Assembly (NCBI RefSeq): GCF_021462825.1 | Contig: NZ_JAKEEB010000001.1 | Span: forward strand, 62,001-126,000 | DNA: 64,000 nt | Reading direction: 5' to 3' | Source of the DNA: Streptomyces glomeratus | Lineage (GTDB): Bacteria; Actinomycetota; Actinomycetes; Streptomycetales; Streptomycetaceae | In this document: positions 36,968 to 44,812 of the stretch, piece after piece | Layout: the number at the start of each line of letters is the position of its first letter | Position numbering within the stretch: the stretch's first letter is position 1 | The notes under the pieces: model-generated | The model's input: the letters and a program-made list of their open reading frames with translations, nothing else | Databases searched by the model: none | What the model was told of the DNA's origin: nothing | Position numbers and translations under genes: made by a program

Positions 36968-37166
36968 AACGCAGACGACCCGCGAGCTCTGGTCCCCCCG
37001 CCTGGCGGCGGAGAAGCCGGCCGGACGTACCGGCGAGCTCGCGGGTCGGGTGACTGCGTTGGATTAGGCCGGCTGCACGTATCGCATACGCGCTGGTCCG
37101 GCACCGCAACGGGTGTGGTGACGGGCCGCTAGCCCGCAGCCACCTCCGACGTCCGGTGTGCGTACA
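36968..37166 (-). ncRNA. Candidate structured RNA downstream of a promoter and a 12-codon ORF
   Basis: Read on the minus strand, three nested structures follow the mini-ORF: a hairpin around the ORF stop (GGTG..CACC closing), a two-step stem at 37068-37102 (GCCGG/CCGGC outside, seven base pairs with a three-base loop inside), and a long stem made of 36968-36974/37054-37060 (7 bp) and 36976-36989/37035-37048 (14 bp, perfect). The loop of that stem holds two further hairpins. The promoter at 37201-37229 drives this strand. I do not recognise it as a known RNA. It could also terminate pdxH on the other strand. Confidence 0.45.
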
Positions 37167-37167
37167 T
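37129..37167 (-). CDS. 12-codon ORF with near-perfect ribosome-binding site
   Basis: ATG at 37167 encodes M-Y-A-H-R-T-S-E-V-A-A-G and stop. AAAGGAGGTG (complement of 37177-37186) is an almost ideal ribosome-binding site with 9 bases spacing. The stop lies in the loop of the first hairpin, so translation could change the RNA fold. Probably a leader-type peptide; no homologue is known to me. Confidence 0.45.
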   Translation of the reverse strand: MYAHRTSEVAAG

Positions 37168-37200
37168 GCTCCGAACCACCTCCTTTCTTCGGTGCTCCCC

Positions 37201-37229
37201 ACCCTAAGAACCGGTTCGCGACCGTTCAA
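37201..37229 (-). promoter_or_regulatory. Strong HrdB-type promoter of the RNA/mini-ORF locus
   Basis: On the minus strand, TTGAAC (37224-37229) and TAGGGT (37201-37206) are separated by exactly 17 bases, one of the best matches in the window. Expected start near 37194, about 26 bases before the ATG. Confidence 0.65.
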
Positions 37230-37425
37230 CGGCTTTTTTCCTAAAGACCGGCGGCGCTGCTCGGAGCGGTTCCCCGCACGCCGGGAACGAGGCCGGAGCC
37301 GAGGCAACGATTTCGTCGAATCTTTTCCGAAGCGTATGTGTGCTGGGTCACGTTCGAGTTGAATGAGAGGCAGTGAGGGGACAAGCGCCGTACGTACGGA
37401 CGCAGCAGCCTGCAGGGGGTTCCAG

Positions 37426-38811
37426 GTGAGTGCTTCCAGGCGTAGGGGGACCACGGACGAGCTGGGTCCGGGCGAGCCCGAGCGAGACGGTTCCGATCTT
37501 CTGGCCGCGCTCCTCGACGGGATGGACGCGGCGTTGTGCGCCTTCGACGCCGAGGGGGTCGTGACCCACTGGAACCGCGAGGCCGAGCGGATTCTCGGCT
37601 GGGCCGCCGCCGAGGCCGTGGGGCGGCACGGATTCGCCGGCTGGGCCGTGCGGAGCGCGGACGCCGCGGAGGTCGAGGCGTGGCTGATGTCCGCGATGCG
37701 GGCCCCCGGACGTCAGGTGCATGAGTTCGCGCTGCTCACCAAGGACGGCGGGCGGGTGCTGGTGCGTACCCAGTCCGCCGCCGTGCGAGGCCCCGACGGG
37801 AAGCCCGCCGGGGTCTACTGCGCCTTCAGCGAGGTCCATGCGCAGATCGACCTGGAGCGCTCCATCGCGCTCAGCGAGGCCCTGTTCGAGGACGCGAGCT
37901 GGGGCGTGGTGCTGGTCGACGCCGACCTGCGGCCCGCCGTCGTCAACGCCCACGCCGCCCGGGCGCTCGGCATCGGTCGCACGGCCGTGCTCGGACGGCC
38001 GCTCGGAGAGCTGCTGACGCAGGGGATCGAGGAGCTGGAGAGCGCGCTGACGCATGTGCTCGCCGAGGGTGCCCCGCCCGCACCGGCCGAGATGTGGGTG
38101 AGCGTGCGCACGGCGGAGGGCGAGAAGCGGCGGTGCTGGCGCAGCGGCTTCGTACGGCTGGCCACCCCGCTCGCGGAGGAACCGGCTCCGCTGGGTGTGG
38201 GATGGCTTTTCCAGGACGTCACCGAGGCCAAGCAGAGCGAGCAGGAGGCGGCGCTGCTGCGTTTTCGCGCCAGCCAGCTGCACCGCGCCGCGCGGGCGGC
38301 CGCCGAGTGCGAGGACCCGGCGGAGGCGGCCACCGTCCATCTGGACTTCGCGCTCGCCGGATTCGCCGATCACGCCGTGCTCGACCGGGTGGCGGGCGGT
38401 CCGGTGGCGGACGGGGAGGGCCCGGTACGCCTGGTGCGGGCCGCCGAGACACCGGCCGGCGCACCCGGCCCCAGCCTGATCGGCGGAAAGGCCGGGCTGC
38501 CCGTCCGGTACGCCGAGGGACACCCGGCCCTCCAGTGCGTGGAGCGGGCCGGATGCGTGCGGGCCGGCGCGGGCGCGCTGGACCCGGAGCGGGCACGGGA
38601 GTGGGCGCTCGCCCGGCAGTGGCCCCCGGACGCGGTCCACGCGCTGTGCGCGGTGCTCCGCAGCCGGGGCCGGACGCTGGGGGTGGTCACGTTTCTGCGG
38701 GGCGCCGGACGCAGCCGGTTCGAACGCGCCGACGCGGTCTACGGGGAGGACGTGGCGGTACGGATCGCCGCCGCCCTGGACCTGGCCGACCTGGCTCAGG
38801 ACGCGGGGTAG
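37426..38811 (+). CDS. PAS/GAF sensor protein without an obvious output domain
   Basis: The product is 461 residues from GTG (GGGGG at 37415-37419); ATG 37363 would add 21 residues. The first PAS (about 25-135: L-L-D-G-M-D-A-A-L-C-A-F-D, T-H-W-N-R-E-A-E-R-I-L-G-W) and second PAS (about 145-275, G-V-V-L-V-D-A-D-L-R-P) are followed by a short coil and a GAF-like domain (about 295-455). There is no kinase, PP2C or HTH domain, so it may act through partner proteins. The 468 bases upstream hold the RNA locus on the other strand. Confidence 0.8.
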   Translation: MSASRRRGTTDELGPGEPERDGSDLLAALLDGMDAALCAFDAEGVVTHWNREAERILGWAAAEAVGRHGFAGWAVRSADAAEVEAWLMSAMRAPGRQVHEFALLTKDGGRVLVRTQSAAVRGPDGKPAGVYCAFSEVHAQIDLERSIALSEALFEDASWGVVLVDADLRPAVVNAHAARALGIGRTAVLGRPLGELLTQGIEELESALTHVLAEGAPPAPAEMWVSVRTAEGEKRRCWRSGFVRLATPLAEEPAPLGVGWLFQDVTEAKQSEQEAALLRFRASQLHRAARAAAECEDPAEAATVHLDFALAGFADHAVLDRVAGGPVADGEGPVRLVRAAETPAGAPGPSLIGGKAGLPVRYAEGHPALQCVERAGCVRAGAGALDPERAREWALARQWPPDAVHALCAVLRSRGRTLGVVTFLRGAGRSRFERADAVYGEDVAVRIAAALDLADLAQDAG

Positions 38812-38839
38812 CCAGGCCCGGCACGGTGGGTGCGGCAGG

Positions 38840-39658
38840 CTATTGCTGCCGGTAGAAGATCCGGTCGCCGTACTCCCGCAGCACCCGCACGTTCCACTCG
38901 TGGCCGCCGTCGACGTTCCCCGATCTGAGCAGCGGCGGCTCGATGCCGCGGCCCGCGAGGTCGGCCGCGGCCGTGGCCATGACCGCCTGGAGCAGGGCCG
39001 TGGTGACGACGGTGGAGGCGGGGGCGAAGGGCGCGGGGATGGTGTCGAGGGTCAGCTCGGCGTCCCCCACCGCGATCTTCGAGTCGAGCACGAGGTCGCA
39101 GTGGTCCTTGAGGTACGTGCCGGAGGCGTGCCGCGACTTCGTCTTCGAGGCGTACGCCACCGAGGTCACCCCGATGACCTTGACGCCGAGGGCGCGGGCG
39201 TTCATGGCCATCTCCACCGGGAGCGCGTTGCGTCCGGAGAGGGAGATGATCACCAGCAGGTCGCCGGACCGGAGCGGGCTGGAGTCGAGCACCGCGCTCG
39301 CCAGGCCGTCGACCCGCTCCAGGGCGGAGCCCAGGGTGGCCGGCATGACGTCGACGCCCACGACACCGGGGACCGCGAGCAGGTTCATCAGGGCGAGGCC
39401 GCCCGCACGGTAGACGAGGTCCTGTGCGGCCAGCGAGGAGTGCCCCGCGCCGAAGGCGAAGAGGCGGCCGCCGGAGGCGACGGTGTCCGCGATCAGGGCC
39501 CCCGCCGCGGCGATCGGCTCCGCCTCCTCGTCCCGCACCCGCCGTAGCAACCCGATCGCCGCGTCGAAGAACCGCTCGGCCGGAGTGCTCCCCTGCCGCG
39601 GCTCCCCGCCCGGCCGCTCGCCGCCCCCCGGCTCCTCGCCCCTCGGCCTCTCGCTCAT
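38840..39658 (-). CDS. SIS (sugar isomerase) domain protein
   Basis: The product is 272 residues from ATG (complement of 39656-39658). After a 30-residue Gly/Pro/Glu-rich start it shows the SIS fold: R-L-F-A-F-G-A-G-H-S-S-L-A-A-Q-D (phosphosugar loop) and V-I-I-S-L-S-G-R-N-A-L-P-V-E, with E-W-N-V-R-V-L near the end. It probably binds or isomerises an amino-sugar phosphate. A DasR-like site lies 109 bases upstream, fitting a role in N-acetylglucosamine metabolism. Confidence 0.85.
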   Translation of the reverse strand: MSERPRGEEPGGGERPGGEPRQGSTPAERFFDAAIGLLRRVRDEEAEPIAAAGALIADTVASGGRLFAFGAGHSSLAAQDLVYRAGGLALMNLLAVPGVVGVDVMPATLGSALERVDGLASAVLDSSPLRSGDLLVIISLSGRNALPVEMAMNARALGVKVIGVTSVAYASKTKSRHASGTYLKDHCDLVLDSKIAVGDAELTLDTIPAPFAPASTVVTTALLQAVMATAAADLAGRGIEPPLLRSGNVDGGHEWNVRVLREYGDRIFYRQQ

Positions 39659-39964
39659 CGGCGGCGCCCCCTTCGTAGTCTCGGTGTCTCGATCCCGGCG
39701 GACGGCGCCCACACGGCACACCGACCACGCACCGGCGCCCGTGACGGCCCGTGTCGCGGATCACGTTGCGGTCTGGACCAGTGTGATGTCAACACGGCAC
39801 CCGCGCGGGCGGACGCGCTCCCGTACCCGCCGCCGGGGCCCCGTAACCCCTCGGTTGCCTCGCCGCGCCCCGGTTGTCGGTGGGATGCGTCAGAATTGAA
39901 TCCAGGGCCAGCGCACGAGCCGGTGAGCCGTGGAGCCTCCGGCAGATCTCATCGAGGGGCACGT
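39659..39964. other. Divergent promoter region, SIS protein / dmdR1
   Basis: These 306 bases hold a DasR-type site (39767-39782) and probably both promoters. I see no iron-box palindrome or coding potential. Confidence 0.5.
39767..39782 (-). promoter_or_regulatory. DasR-responsive element (dre)-like site
   Basis: On the minus strand it reads ACTGGTCCAGACCGCA, 13 of 16 matches to the DasR consensus ACTGGTCTAGACCACT, with the TGGTCYAGACC centre intact. It lies 109 bases before the SIS gene. Confidence 0.6.
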
Positions 39965-40713
39965 ATGTCCGGACTGATCGACACCACGGAGATGTATCTC
40001 CGCACCATCCTCGAGCTGGAGGAGGAAGGCGTGGTCCCCATGCGCGCCCGCATCGCCGAGCGGCTGGACCAGAGTGGCCCGACGGTCAGCCAGACGGTGG
40101 CGCGGATGGAGCGTGACGGTCTGGTGGCGGTCGCGGCGGACCGCCACCTCCAGCTCACGGACGAGGGCCGTCGCCTCGCCACCCGCGTGATGCGCAAGCA
40201 CCGCCTCGCCGAGTGCCTGCTGGTCGACGTGATCGGGCTGGAGTGGGAGCAGGTGCACGCCGAGGCGTGTCGCTGGGAGCACGTGATGAGCGAGGCGGTG
40301 GAGCGCCGTGTCCTGGAGCTGCTGCGCCACCCCACCGAGTCGCCGTACGGAAACCCGATCCCGGGCCTGGAGGAGCTGGGCGAGAAGGACGGCGCGGACC
40401 CGTTCCTGGACGAGGGCATGGTCTCGCTGGCCGACCTCGACCCGGGCACGGACGGCAAGACGGTCGTCGTGCGGCGCATCGGCGAGCCCATCCAGACGGA
40501 CGCGCAGCTGATGTACACGCTGCGGCGGGCCGGCGTGCAGCCCGGCTCGGTGGTCAGCGTGACGGAGTCCGCGGGCGGTGTTCTGGTCGGCAGCGGCGGG
40601 GAGGCCGCCGAGCTGGCGTCGGACATCGCGTCCCACGTGTTCGTGGCCAAGCGCTGAGCGGTTCCCGCGTCGAGAGCCGTACGGGCCCCCGCGGCCCTCA
40701 AGCACCCTGGCAC
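39949..40713 (-). CDS. adm: Adm-type antisense ORF overlapping dmdR1
   Basis: A 254-residue Ser/Arg-rich ORF runs antiparallel through all of dmdR1. In S. coelicolor the dmdR1 locus was reported to make a second protein, Adm, from such an overlapping antisense ORF, affecting siderophore and antibiotic production. Long antisense ORFs are common by chance at this G+C content, and this one has only that precedent in its favour. Confidence 0.3.
   Translation of the reverse strand: MPGCLRAAGARTALDAGTAQRLATNTWDAMSDASSAASPPLPTRTPPADSVTLTTEPGCTPARRSVYISCASVWMGSPMRRTTTVLPSVPGSRSASETMPSSRNGSAPSFSPSSSRPGIGFPYGDSVGWRSSSRTRRSTASLITCSQRHASACTCSHSSPITSTSRHSARRCLRITRVARRRPSSVSWRWRSAATATRPSRSIRATVWLTVGPLWSSRSAMRARMGTTPSSSSSRMVRRYISVVSISPDIRAPR
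39965..40657 (+). CDS. dmdR1: DtxR/IdeR-family iron-dependent repressor
   Basis: The product is 230 residues from ATG with GAGG about 9 bases upstream. The N-terminal HTH (T-T-E-M-Y-L-R-T-I-L-E-L-E-E-E-G, R-L-D-Q-S-G-P-T-V-S-Q-T-V-A-R-M-E-R-D-G) and dimer/metal domain (A-E-C-L-L-V-D-V-I-G-L-E-W-E-Q-V-H-A-E-A-C-R-W-E-H) are those of DtxR, with the Cys, His and Glu ligands visible. The SH3-like C-terminus is present. It represses siderophore and iron-uptake genes when Fe(II) is bound. Gene order matches the DmdR1 locus of S. coelicolor. Confidence 0.93.
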   Translation: MSGLIDTTEMYLRTILELEEEGVVPMRARIAERLDQSGPTVSQTVARMERDGLVAVAADRHLQLTDEGRRLATRVMRKHRLAECLLVDVIGLEWEQVHAEACRWEHVMSEAVERRVLELLRHPTESPYGNPIPGLEELGEKDGADPFLDEGMVSLADLDPGTDGKTVVVRRIGEPIQTDAQLMYTLRRAGVQPGSVVSVTESAGGVLVGSGGEAAELASDIASHVFVAKR

Positions 40714-40733
40714 ACGCGGCTTTCACGCCGCGT
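40714..40733 (+). terminator. Hairpin after dmdR1
   Basis: ACGCGGC (40714-40720) pairs with GCCGCGT (40727-40733) around a 6-base loop, 56 bases after the dmdR1 stop. Confidence 0.5.
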
Positions 40734-40942
40734 CCGCCAACTCCTGTGACTCGAGAGGCAGTTGTGGCGGTCTTGCGATCCCGCCGGAACCAAGATTCAG
40801 TGTGTGGAATCGCAGCGCTTTGGCCGTTCGCGTGCGAGGCTGTCGCATGGGGCATATGACCTGAGGGCTCTTGGCCGGTGGGTGACAGGGATGTCGCCTG
40901 GTCAGGAAGGGGGCGGGCGGATGTGCCACGGGCATGGGGTGA

Positions 40943-40968
40943 GCCCCGGCGCCCTTGGGCGCCGGGGC
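40943..40968. terminator. Strong 12-bp hairpin
   Basis: GCCCCGGCGCCC (40943-40954), loop TT, then its exact complement (40957-40968). No T tract; it may act as a terminator or RNA-stabilising hairpin. Confidence 0.45.
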
Positions 40969-41136
40969 CTGTCCTCCCCTGTTCCGACCCGGAGCCCCGA
41001 GCTCTCAGGGTCGTCCCCCTCGGACCGGTTTTCCCCGAGCGGTCCGCCTCCCGCAGAAGATCTCCCCGCGCAGACGACGGCCAATCATCGAGGGGGGTCA
41101 CTCGAAGGAGGGGTGTTGCCGCCGGAAACCGCATTT

Positions 41137-41152
41137 TCGAATAGCCATTCGA
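41137..41152. promoter_or_regulatory. Palindrome upstream of the alpha/beta-hydrolase gene
   Basis: TCGAAT and ATTCGA are separated by 4 bases (16 bases in all). It overlaps the AT-richest spot of the region, next to TAGCGT (41153-41158), a possible -10. Confidence 0.4.
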
Positions 41153-41244
41153 TAGCGTGGGCGTGACGGTCTCATCGGACCGTGCGCTGTAACAACCGGC
41201 GCACTGTGCGTCAGACGCAGCAGAAACAGCAGGAGCAGCAGGCC

Positions 41245-41278
41245 GACAGCGGCAGCAGGACGACAGCGGCAGCAGGAC
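41245..41278 (+). repeat. 17-bp tandem duplication in the leader of the hydrolase gene
   Basis: The unit GACAGCGGCAGCAGGAC occurs twice head-to-tail (41245-41261, 41262-41278) within a CAG-rich stretch. Confidence 0.8.
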
Positions 41279-41345
41279 GAGCGCGTGGACCGGCCGCGCG
41301 AAGCGGGGCGAGCGGTCCGAGCGGAGCAGGGGGGGTGCCTGGAGG

Positions 41346-42209
41346 ATGGTGCGGCGCATCGACGTGACGGGAGCGGGCGGCGTACGCCTCGCCGCATGGG
41401 AGTTCGCCGACCCTCCCAAGACCGGGGAGAGCGAGCGTGTGCCCGGCGTGCTGTTACTGCACGGGCTCATGGGGCGCGCCTCGCACTGGGCGGCCACAGC
41501 CCGCTGGCTGTCCGAGCGCCGGCGCGCCGTCGCGCTCGACCAGCGCGGTCACGGCCGGAGCGGCAAACCGCCCGAGGGCGACTACACCCGCGAGGACTAT
41601 GTCGACGACGCCGAGGCCGCCGTCGAACAGCTCGGCCTCGCCCCGGCCGTCCTCATCGGCCACGCCATGGGCGCCCTGACCGCCTGGCAGCTCGCCGCCA
41701 AGCGCCCCGATCTGGTCCGCGGCCTGGTCATCTGCGATATGCGGGCCTCCGCGCTCGGCGCCGCCTCGCAGCGCGAGTGGGAGAGCTGGTTCAAGTCCTG
41801 GCCCCTGCCCTTCGCCACACTCGCCGACGTCCGCAAGTGGTTCGGTGAGGACGACCCCTGGGTGGAGCGCCCCAATCCGGCCCGCGGCGCGTTCTATGCC
41901 GAGGTGATGGCCGAGTCCGCGGACGGCTGGCGTCCCGTCTTCGAACCCGAGCAGATGCTGAAGTCCCGCCAGACCTGGGTGTACGACGCGCACTGGGAGG
42001 AACTGGCACAGGTGCTGTGCCCGGCCCTGGTGGTCCGTGGTGTCGACGGCGAGCTGGGCCGTGCGGAGGCCCAGGAGATGGTGCGCGTCCTGCCGCACGG
42101 CCGGTACGCGGAGGTGCCCGACGCCGGCCACCTCGTCCACTACGACCAGCCCGAGGCGTGGCGCGGCGCGATCGAACCATTCCTGGACGGCCTGCTCATC
42201 CCGTCCTGA
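41346..42209 (+). CDS. Alpha/beta-hydrolase fold protein lacking the nucleophile serine
   Basis: The product is 287 residues from ATG; GTG 41349 is equally possible. The fold shows L-L-L-H-G-L-M-G (oxyanion region), D-Q-R-G-H-G-R-S-G-K-P and the C-terminal His in D-A-G-H-L-V-H-Y-D. The nucleophile elbow reads G-H-A-M-G (Ala107) where active hydrolases have G-H-S-M-G. The acid residue is probably in V-R-G-V-D-G-E. Without Ser it cannot form an acyl-enzyme, so it is either a non-hydrolytic member or a binding protein. Single gene. Confidence 0.85.
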   Translation: MVRRIDVTGAGGVRLAAWEFADPPKTGESERVPGVLLLHGLMGRASHWAATARWLSERRRAVALDQRGHGRSGKPPEGDYTREDYVDDAEAAVEQLGLAPAVLIGHAMGALTAWQLAAKRPDLVRGLVICDMRASALGAASQREWESWFKSWPLPFATLADVRKWFGEDDPWVERPNPARGAFYAEVMAESADGWRPVFEPEQMLKSRQTWVYDAHWEELAQVLCPALVVRGVDGELGRAEAQEMVRVLPHGRYAEVPDAGHLVHYDQPEAWRGAIEPFLDGLLIPS

Positions 42210-42287
42210 CGGGGCGCCCGGCCGCTGACCGCACCTGCCGGCCCGCCGACGACGGCCGCCGGGACCCGGGCTGATCCGGAGAAACCC

Positions 42288-43880
42288 CTAGCCCTTGCTG
42301 ACCGCCGCCAGGATCTCCGGCAGCCGTCGTGCCGTCCGGGGAGCCGCGAGGCGCAGGCCGAGAAGGAGGAGCAGCGCCCCGTACGCGGCACCCGCGGGCA
42401 GCAGCAGCCAGCTCCACCGGTCTCCGCCCGCCGTGACGTTCAGCCAGATCGTGGCCGCGATCACCGGTGAGGACAGCAGGGCCGCCGAGACCATGCCGCC
42501 GAGGATGGAGATCCAGGCGAGCCCGGCCTGCCCGGGAGCCACGTTCTTGTAGCCCTCCTGCGGGATCGAGTACGGGAAGCGGGCCGAGGACCAGGCGCCG
42601 GTGGCCAGCATCGCGCCGAGCAGGGCGAAGGACAGGCCGAGCACCTCGGGCAACTTGGGCCAGTCGTCGAGCAGCGCGGTGGTGACGACGGTGACGAGGG
42701 TGGCGTACGGCAGGGTGATCAGCAGCAGGGCCAGCGCACGGCCGCGCAGTTCGGCGTAGGCATCCCGGGGTGAGGAGATCGTCATCGCGACCATCCAGAA
42801 GGCGGAGGTGTCCTGGCCGAACTGGTTGTACATCTGGATGCCGAGCATCCCCGCCGCGAAGCAGGCGAAGTAGAGGGAGCCGGTGCCCTGGAGGGCGTTG
42901 AAGACCGGCACGATCAGCCCGATCGCGAGCGAGGTCACCCATGCCGCCTTGGTCTTGGGGTCGCGCCACACATAGCGCAGACTGCGCTCCATCACCGTGC
43001 CGGTGCGGCCCGGGGGCAGCAGCCGGGACAGCCCCGCCGAGCCGCGCTCACGGGGGCCCGGGTCGGCGGCCTGGAGTGTGGATGCGTCCGGGGCGGTCAT
43101 CAGCTTCGTCAGACTGCGCGACCACAGGGTCCCCAGCCCCGCCACGGCGGCGGCGCTCAGCGCGAGCTGGGCGAGCCCGGTGCCGTAGGAGCCCTTGCTC
43201 ACGGAGTCCACCGCGCCGATCGCGGAGGCGGGCGGGATCCAGCGCAGCACGTCTCCGACCGGGTCCAGCCGCCCCAGTCCGGCCGTTCCCAGCCGCTGGG
43301 CGCCGAAGTTCACGAGCTGGGTGCCGACCGCGACGACGAGCCCGCTCAGGACGGCCAGGTCGCGGCCCTTGCGGCTGGTCAGCAGCCGGACGTTGGCGGC
43401 GGCGACGGCCCGTGCGAGCGCCACGCACACCAGCAGGGCGAGGACGACGGCGGCGACGGCCGTGGCGTAGGCGGCCGCCCCGTGCGCCACGGCCAGCACC
43501 GAACCGGCGAGCAGACACAGCGTGAACAGGGGCCCGATGCCGACCAGGGACGCCGCCAGCAGGGCCCGTATGAGCGGTTGCGGGCGCAGCGGCAGCATCA
43601 CCAGGCGGGTCGGGTCCAGCGTCTCGTCCCCGCTGGGGAAGAACAGCGGCATGACGGCCCAGCCCAGCGCCAGGATTTCGGCCAGCAGGACGGCGATGGT
43701 GGTCACGTGCGCGCTGCCGCGCAGGGCGATCAGACCGATCAGCTGCAGGGCGGCGACCAGGATCACGACGACTACGGACGTGAGGTACGCGGCCCGCCGC
43801 CCCGCGGACTGCCGCAGCCCGTTGCGCAGCAGGGACAGCTTGAGGCGTACGACGGTGGCGGTGAGCTCGGCGGTGCTCAT
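42288..43880 (-). CDS. ABC transporter permease (exporter-type)
   Basis: The product is 530 residues from ATG (complement of 43878-43880), overlapping the ATPase stop by 4 bases. About 12-13 hydrophobic segments in two halves are separated by a hydrophilic loop (about 285-335). P-S-G-D-E-T-L-D-P-T-R-L and P-Q-E-G-Y-K-N occur in related streptomycete exporters. It exports an unknown compound with the following ATPase. Confidence 0.85.
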   Translation of the reverse strand: MSTAELTATVVRLKLSLLRNGLRQSAGRRAAYLTSVVVVILVAALQLIGLIALRGSAHVTTIAVLLAEILALGWAVMPLFFPSGDETLDPTRLVMLPLRPQPLIRALLAASLVGIGPLFTLCLLAGSVLAVAHGAAAYATAVAAVVLALLVCVALARAVAAANVRLLTSRKGRDLAVLSGLVVAVGTQLVNFGAQRLGTAGLGRLDPVGDVLRWIPPASAIGAVDSVSKGSYGTGLAQLALSAAAVAGLGTLWSRSLTKLMTAPDASTLQAADPGPRERGSAGLSRLLPPGRTGTVMERSLRYVWRDPKTKAAWVTSLAIGLIVPVFNALQGTGSLYFACFAAGMLGIQMYNQFGQDTSAFWMVAMTISSPRDAYAELRGRALALLLITLPYATLVTVVTTALLDDWPKLPEVLGLSFALLGAMLATGAWSSARFPYSIPQEGYKNVAPGQAGLAWISILGGMVSAALLSSPVIAATIWLNVTAGGDRWSWLLLPAGAAYGALLLLLGLRLAAPRTARRLPEILAAVSKG

Positions 43881-44668
43881 CGGGCGCCGCCGCCGAGCCA
43901 GTCGAGGTCGGTGCCGGCGCTGCGGGCGCGCGCACCGACCAGCTCGAGGAACGCCTGCTGGAGCGTGGGCGCGCCGCCGCGCACCTCGGCGAGCGGCCCG
44001 TGCGCGCGGATGCGCCCGGCGGCCATGACCGCGACCCAGTCGCACAGCGACTCGACCAGCTCCATGACATGGGAGGAGAAGACGACGGTGGCGCCGGAGG
44101 AGGTGTACCGCTCCAGGACGCCGCGGATGGTCTGCGCGGAGACGGGGTCCACACCTTCGAACGGCTCGTCCAGGAAGAGGACTTCCGGGTTGTGGAGGAG
44201 GGCTGCGGCCATCCCGATCTTCTTGCGCATGCCGGTCGAGTAGTCGACGACGAGCTTGTGCTGGGCCCCGGCGAGGTCGAGGACGTCGAGGAGCTGGGTG
44301 GCCCGCTTGTCCACCTCGGTGCCGGGCAGTCCGCGCAGCCTGCCCGTGTACGCGAGCAGTTCGCGTCCGGAGAGGCGCTCGAAGAGGCGCAGGCCCTCGG
44401 GCAGTACGCCGATACGGGCCTTGACCGCGACCGGATCGTGCCACACGTCGTGCCCGGCGATCTCGACGGTTCCCTGGTCGGGTCGCAGCAGCCCGGTGAC
44501 CATGGACAGGGTGGTCGTCTTCCCGGCGCCGTTCGGCCCGACGAGCCCGATGAACCGCCCGGCGGGCAGCTCCAGATCGATGCCCGCGACGGCGACCTGC
44601 TCCCCGTACCTCTTCCAGAGCCCCTGCACCCGTACGGCGGTCGCGCCCGCCCCTGCTCCCTCGGTCAT
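43877..44668 (-). CDS. ABC transporter ATP-binding protein
   Basis: The product is 263 residues from ATG. All nucleotide-binding motifs are present: Walker A G-P-N-G-A-G-K-T-T, signature Y-S-T-G-M-R-K-K-I, Walker B V-L-F-L-D-E-P and switch His in S-S-H-V-M-E. First gene of a two-gene operon with the permease; the next divergent gene is the prim-pol protein, 144 bases away. Confidence 0.93.
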   Translation of the reverse strand: MTEGAGAGATAVRVQGLWKRYGEQVAVAGIDLELPAGRFIGLVGPNGAGKTTTLSMVTGLLRPDQGTVEIAGHDVWHDPVAVKARIGVLPEGLRLFERLSGRELLAYTGRLRGLPGTEVDKRATQLLDVLDLAGAQHKLVVDYSTGMRKKIGMAAALLHNPEVLFLDEPFEGVDPVSAQTIRGVLERYTSSGATVVFSSHVMELVESLCDWVAVMAAGRIRAHGPLAEVRGGAPTLQQAFLELVGARARSAGTDLDWLGGGAR

Positions 44669-44812
44669 AGGAGCACCTTAGGGGGAGGCGCGCCCCGGCA
44701 GGGGCGCGGGAGGGTGACCGTCCTGCGGCGCCGCCCCGTGGGGCGAGCGATCACGACGGGGGACCGGCAGCCGCCGGGGAACCCGCGTCCCACGGACGCT
44801 GCCGCGTACCGC

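Larger units (their letters stand above)
40658..41345. other. Long gene-free stretch with hairpins, a palindrome and a short tandem repeat
   Basis: Within these 688 bases I see a terminator hairpin (40714-40733), a second perfect hairpin (40943-40968), a palindrome TCGAAT-AGCC-ATTCGA (41137-41152) and a 17-bp tandem duplication (41245-41278). An ORF from ATG 40921 to 41166 (81 codons, ending with T-A-F-S-N-S-H-S-I-A-W-A) has GGAAGGGGG upstream, but its composition (Ser/Pro/Gly-rich) does not look like a conserved protein. Confidence 0.5.

Noticed and set aside
39659..39964. Iron box upstream of dmdR1
   Set aside because: No TTAGGTTAGG-type inverted repeat is present in the region.
40921..41166. 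81-codon ORF with a decent ribosome-binding site after dmdR1
   Set aside because: Ser/Pro/Gly-rich, crosses a strong hairpin and has no recognisable feature; not called as a gene.
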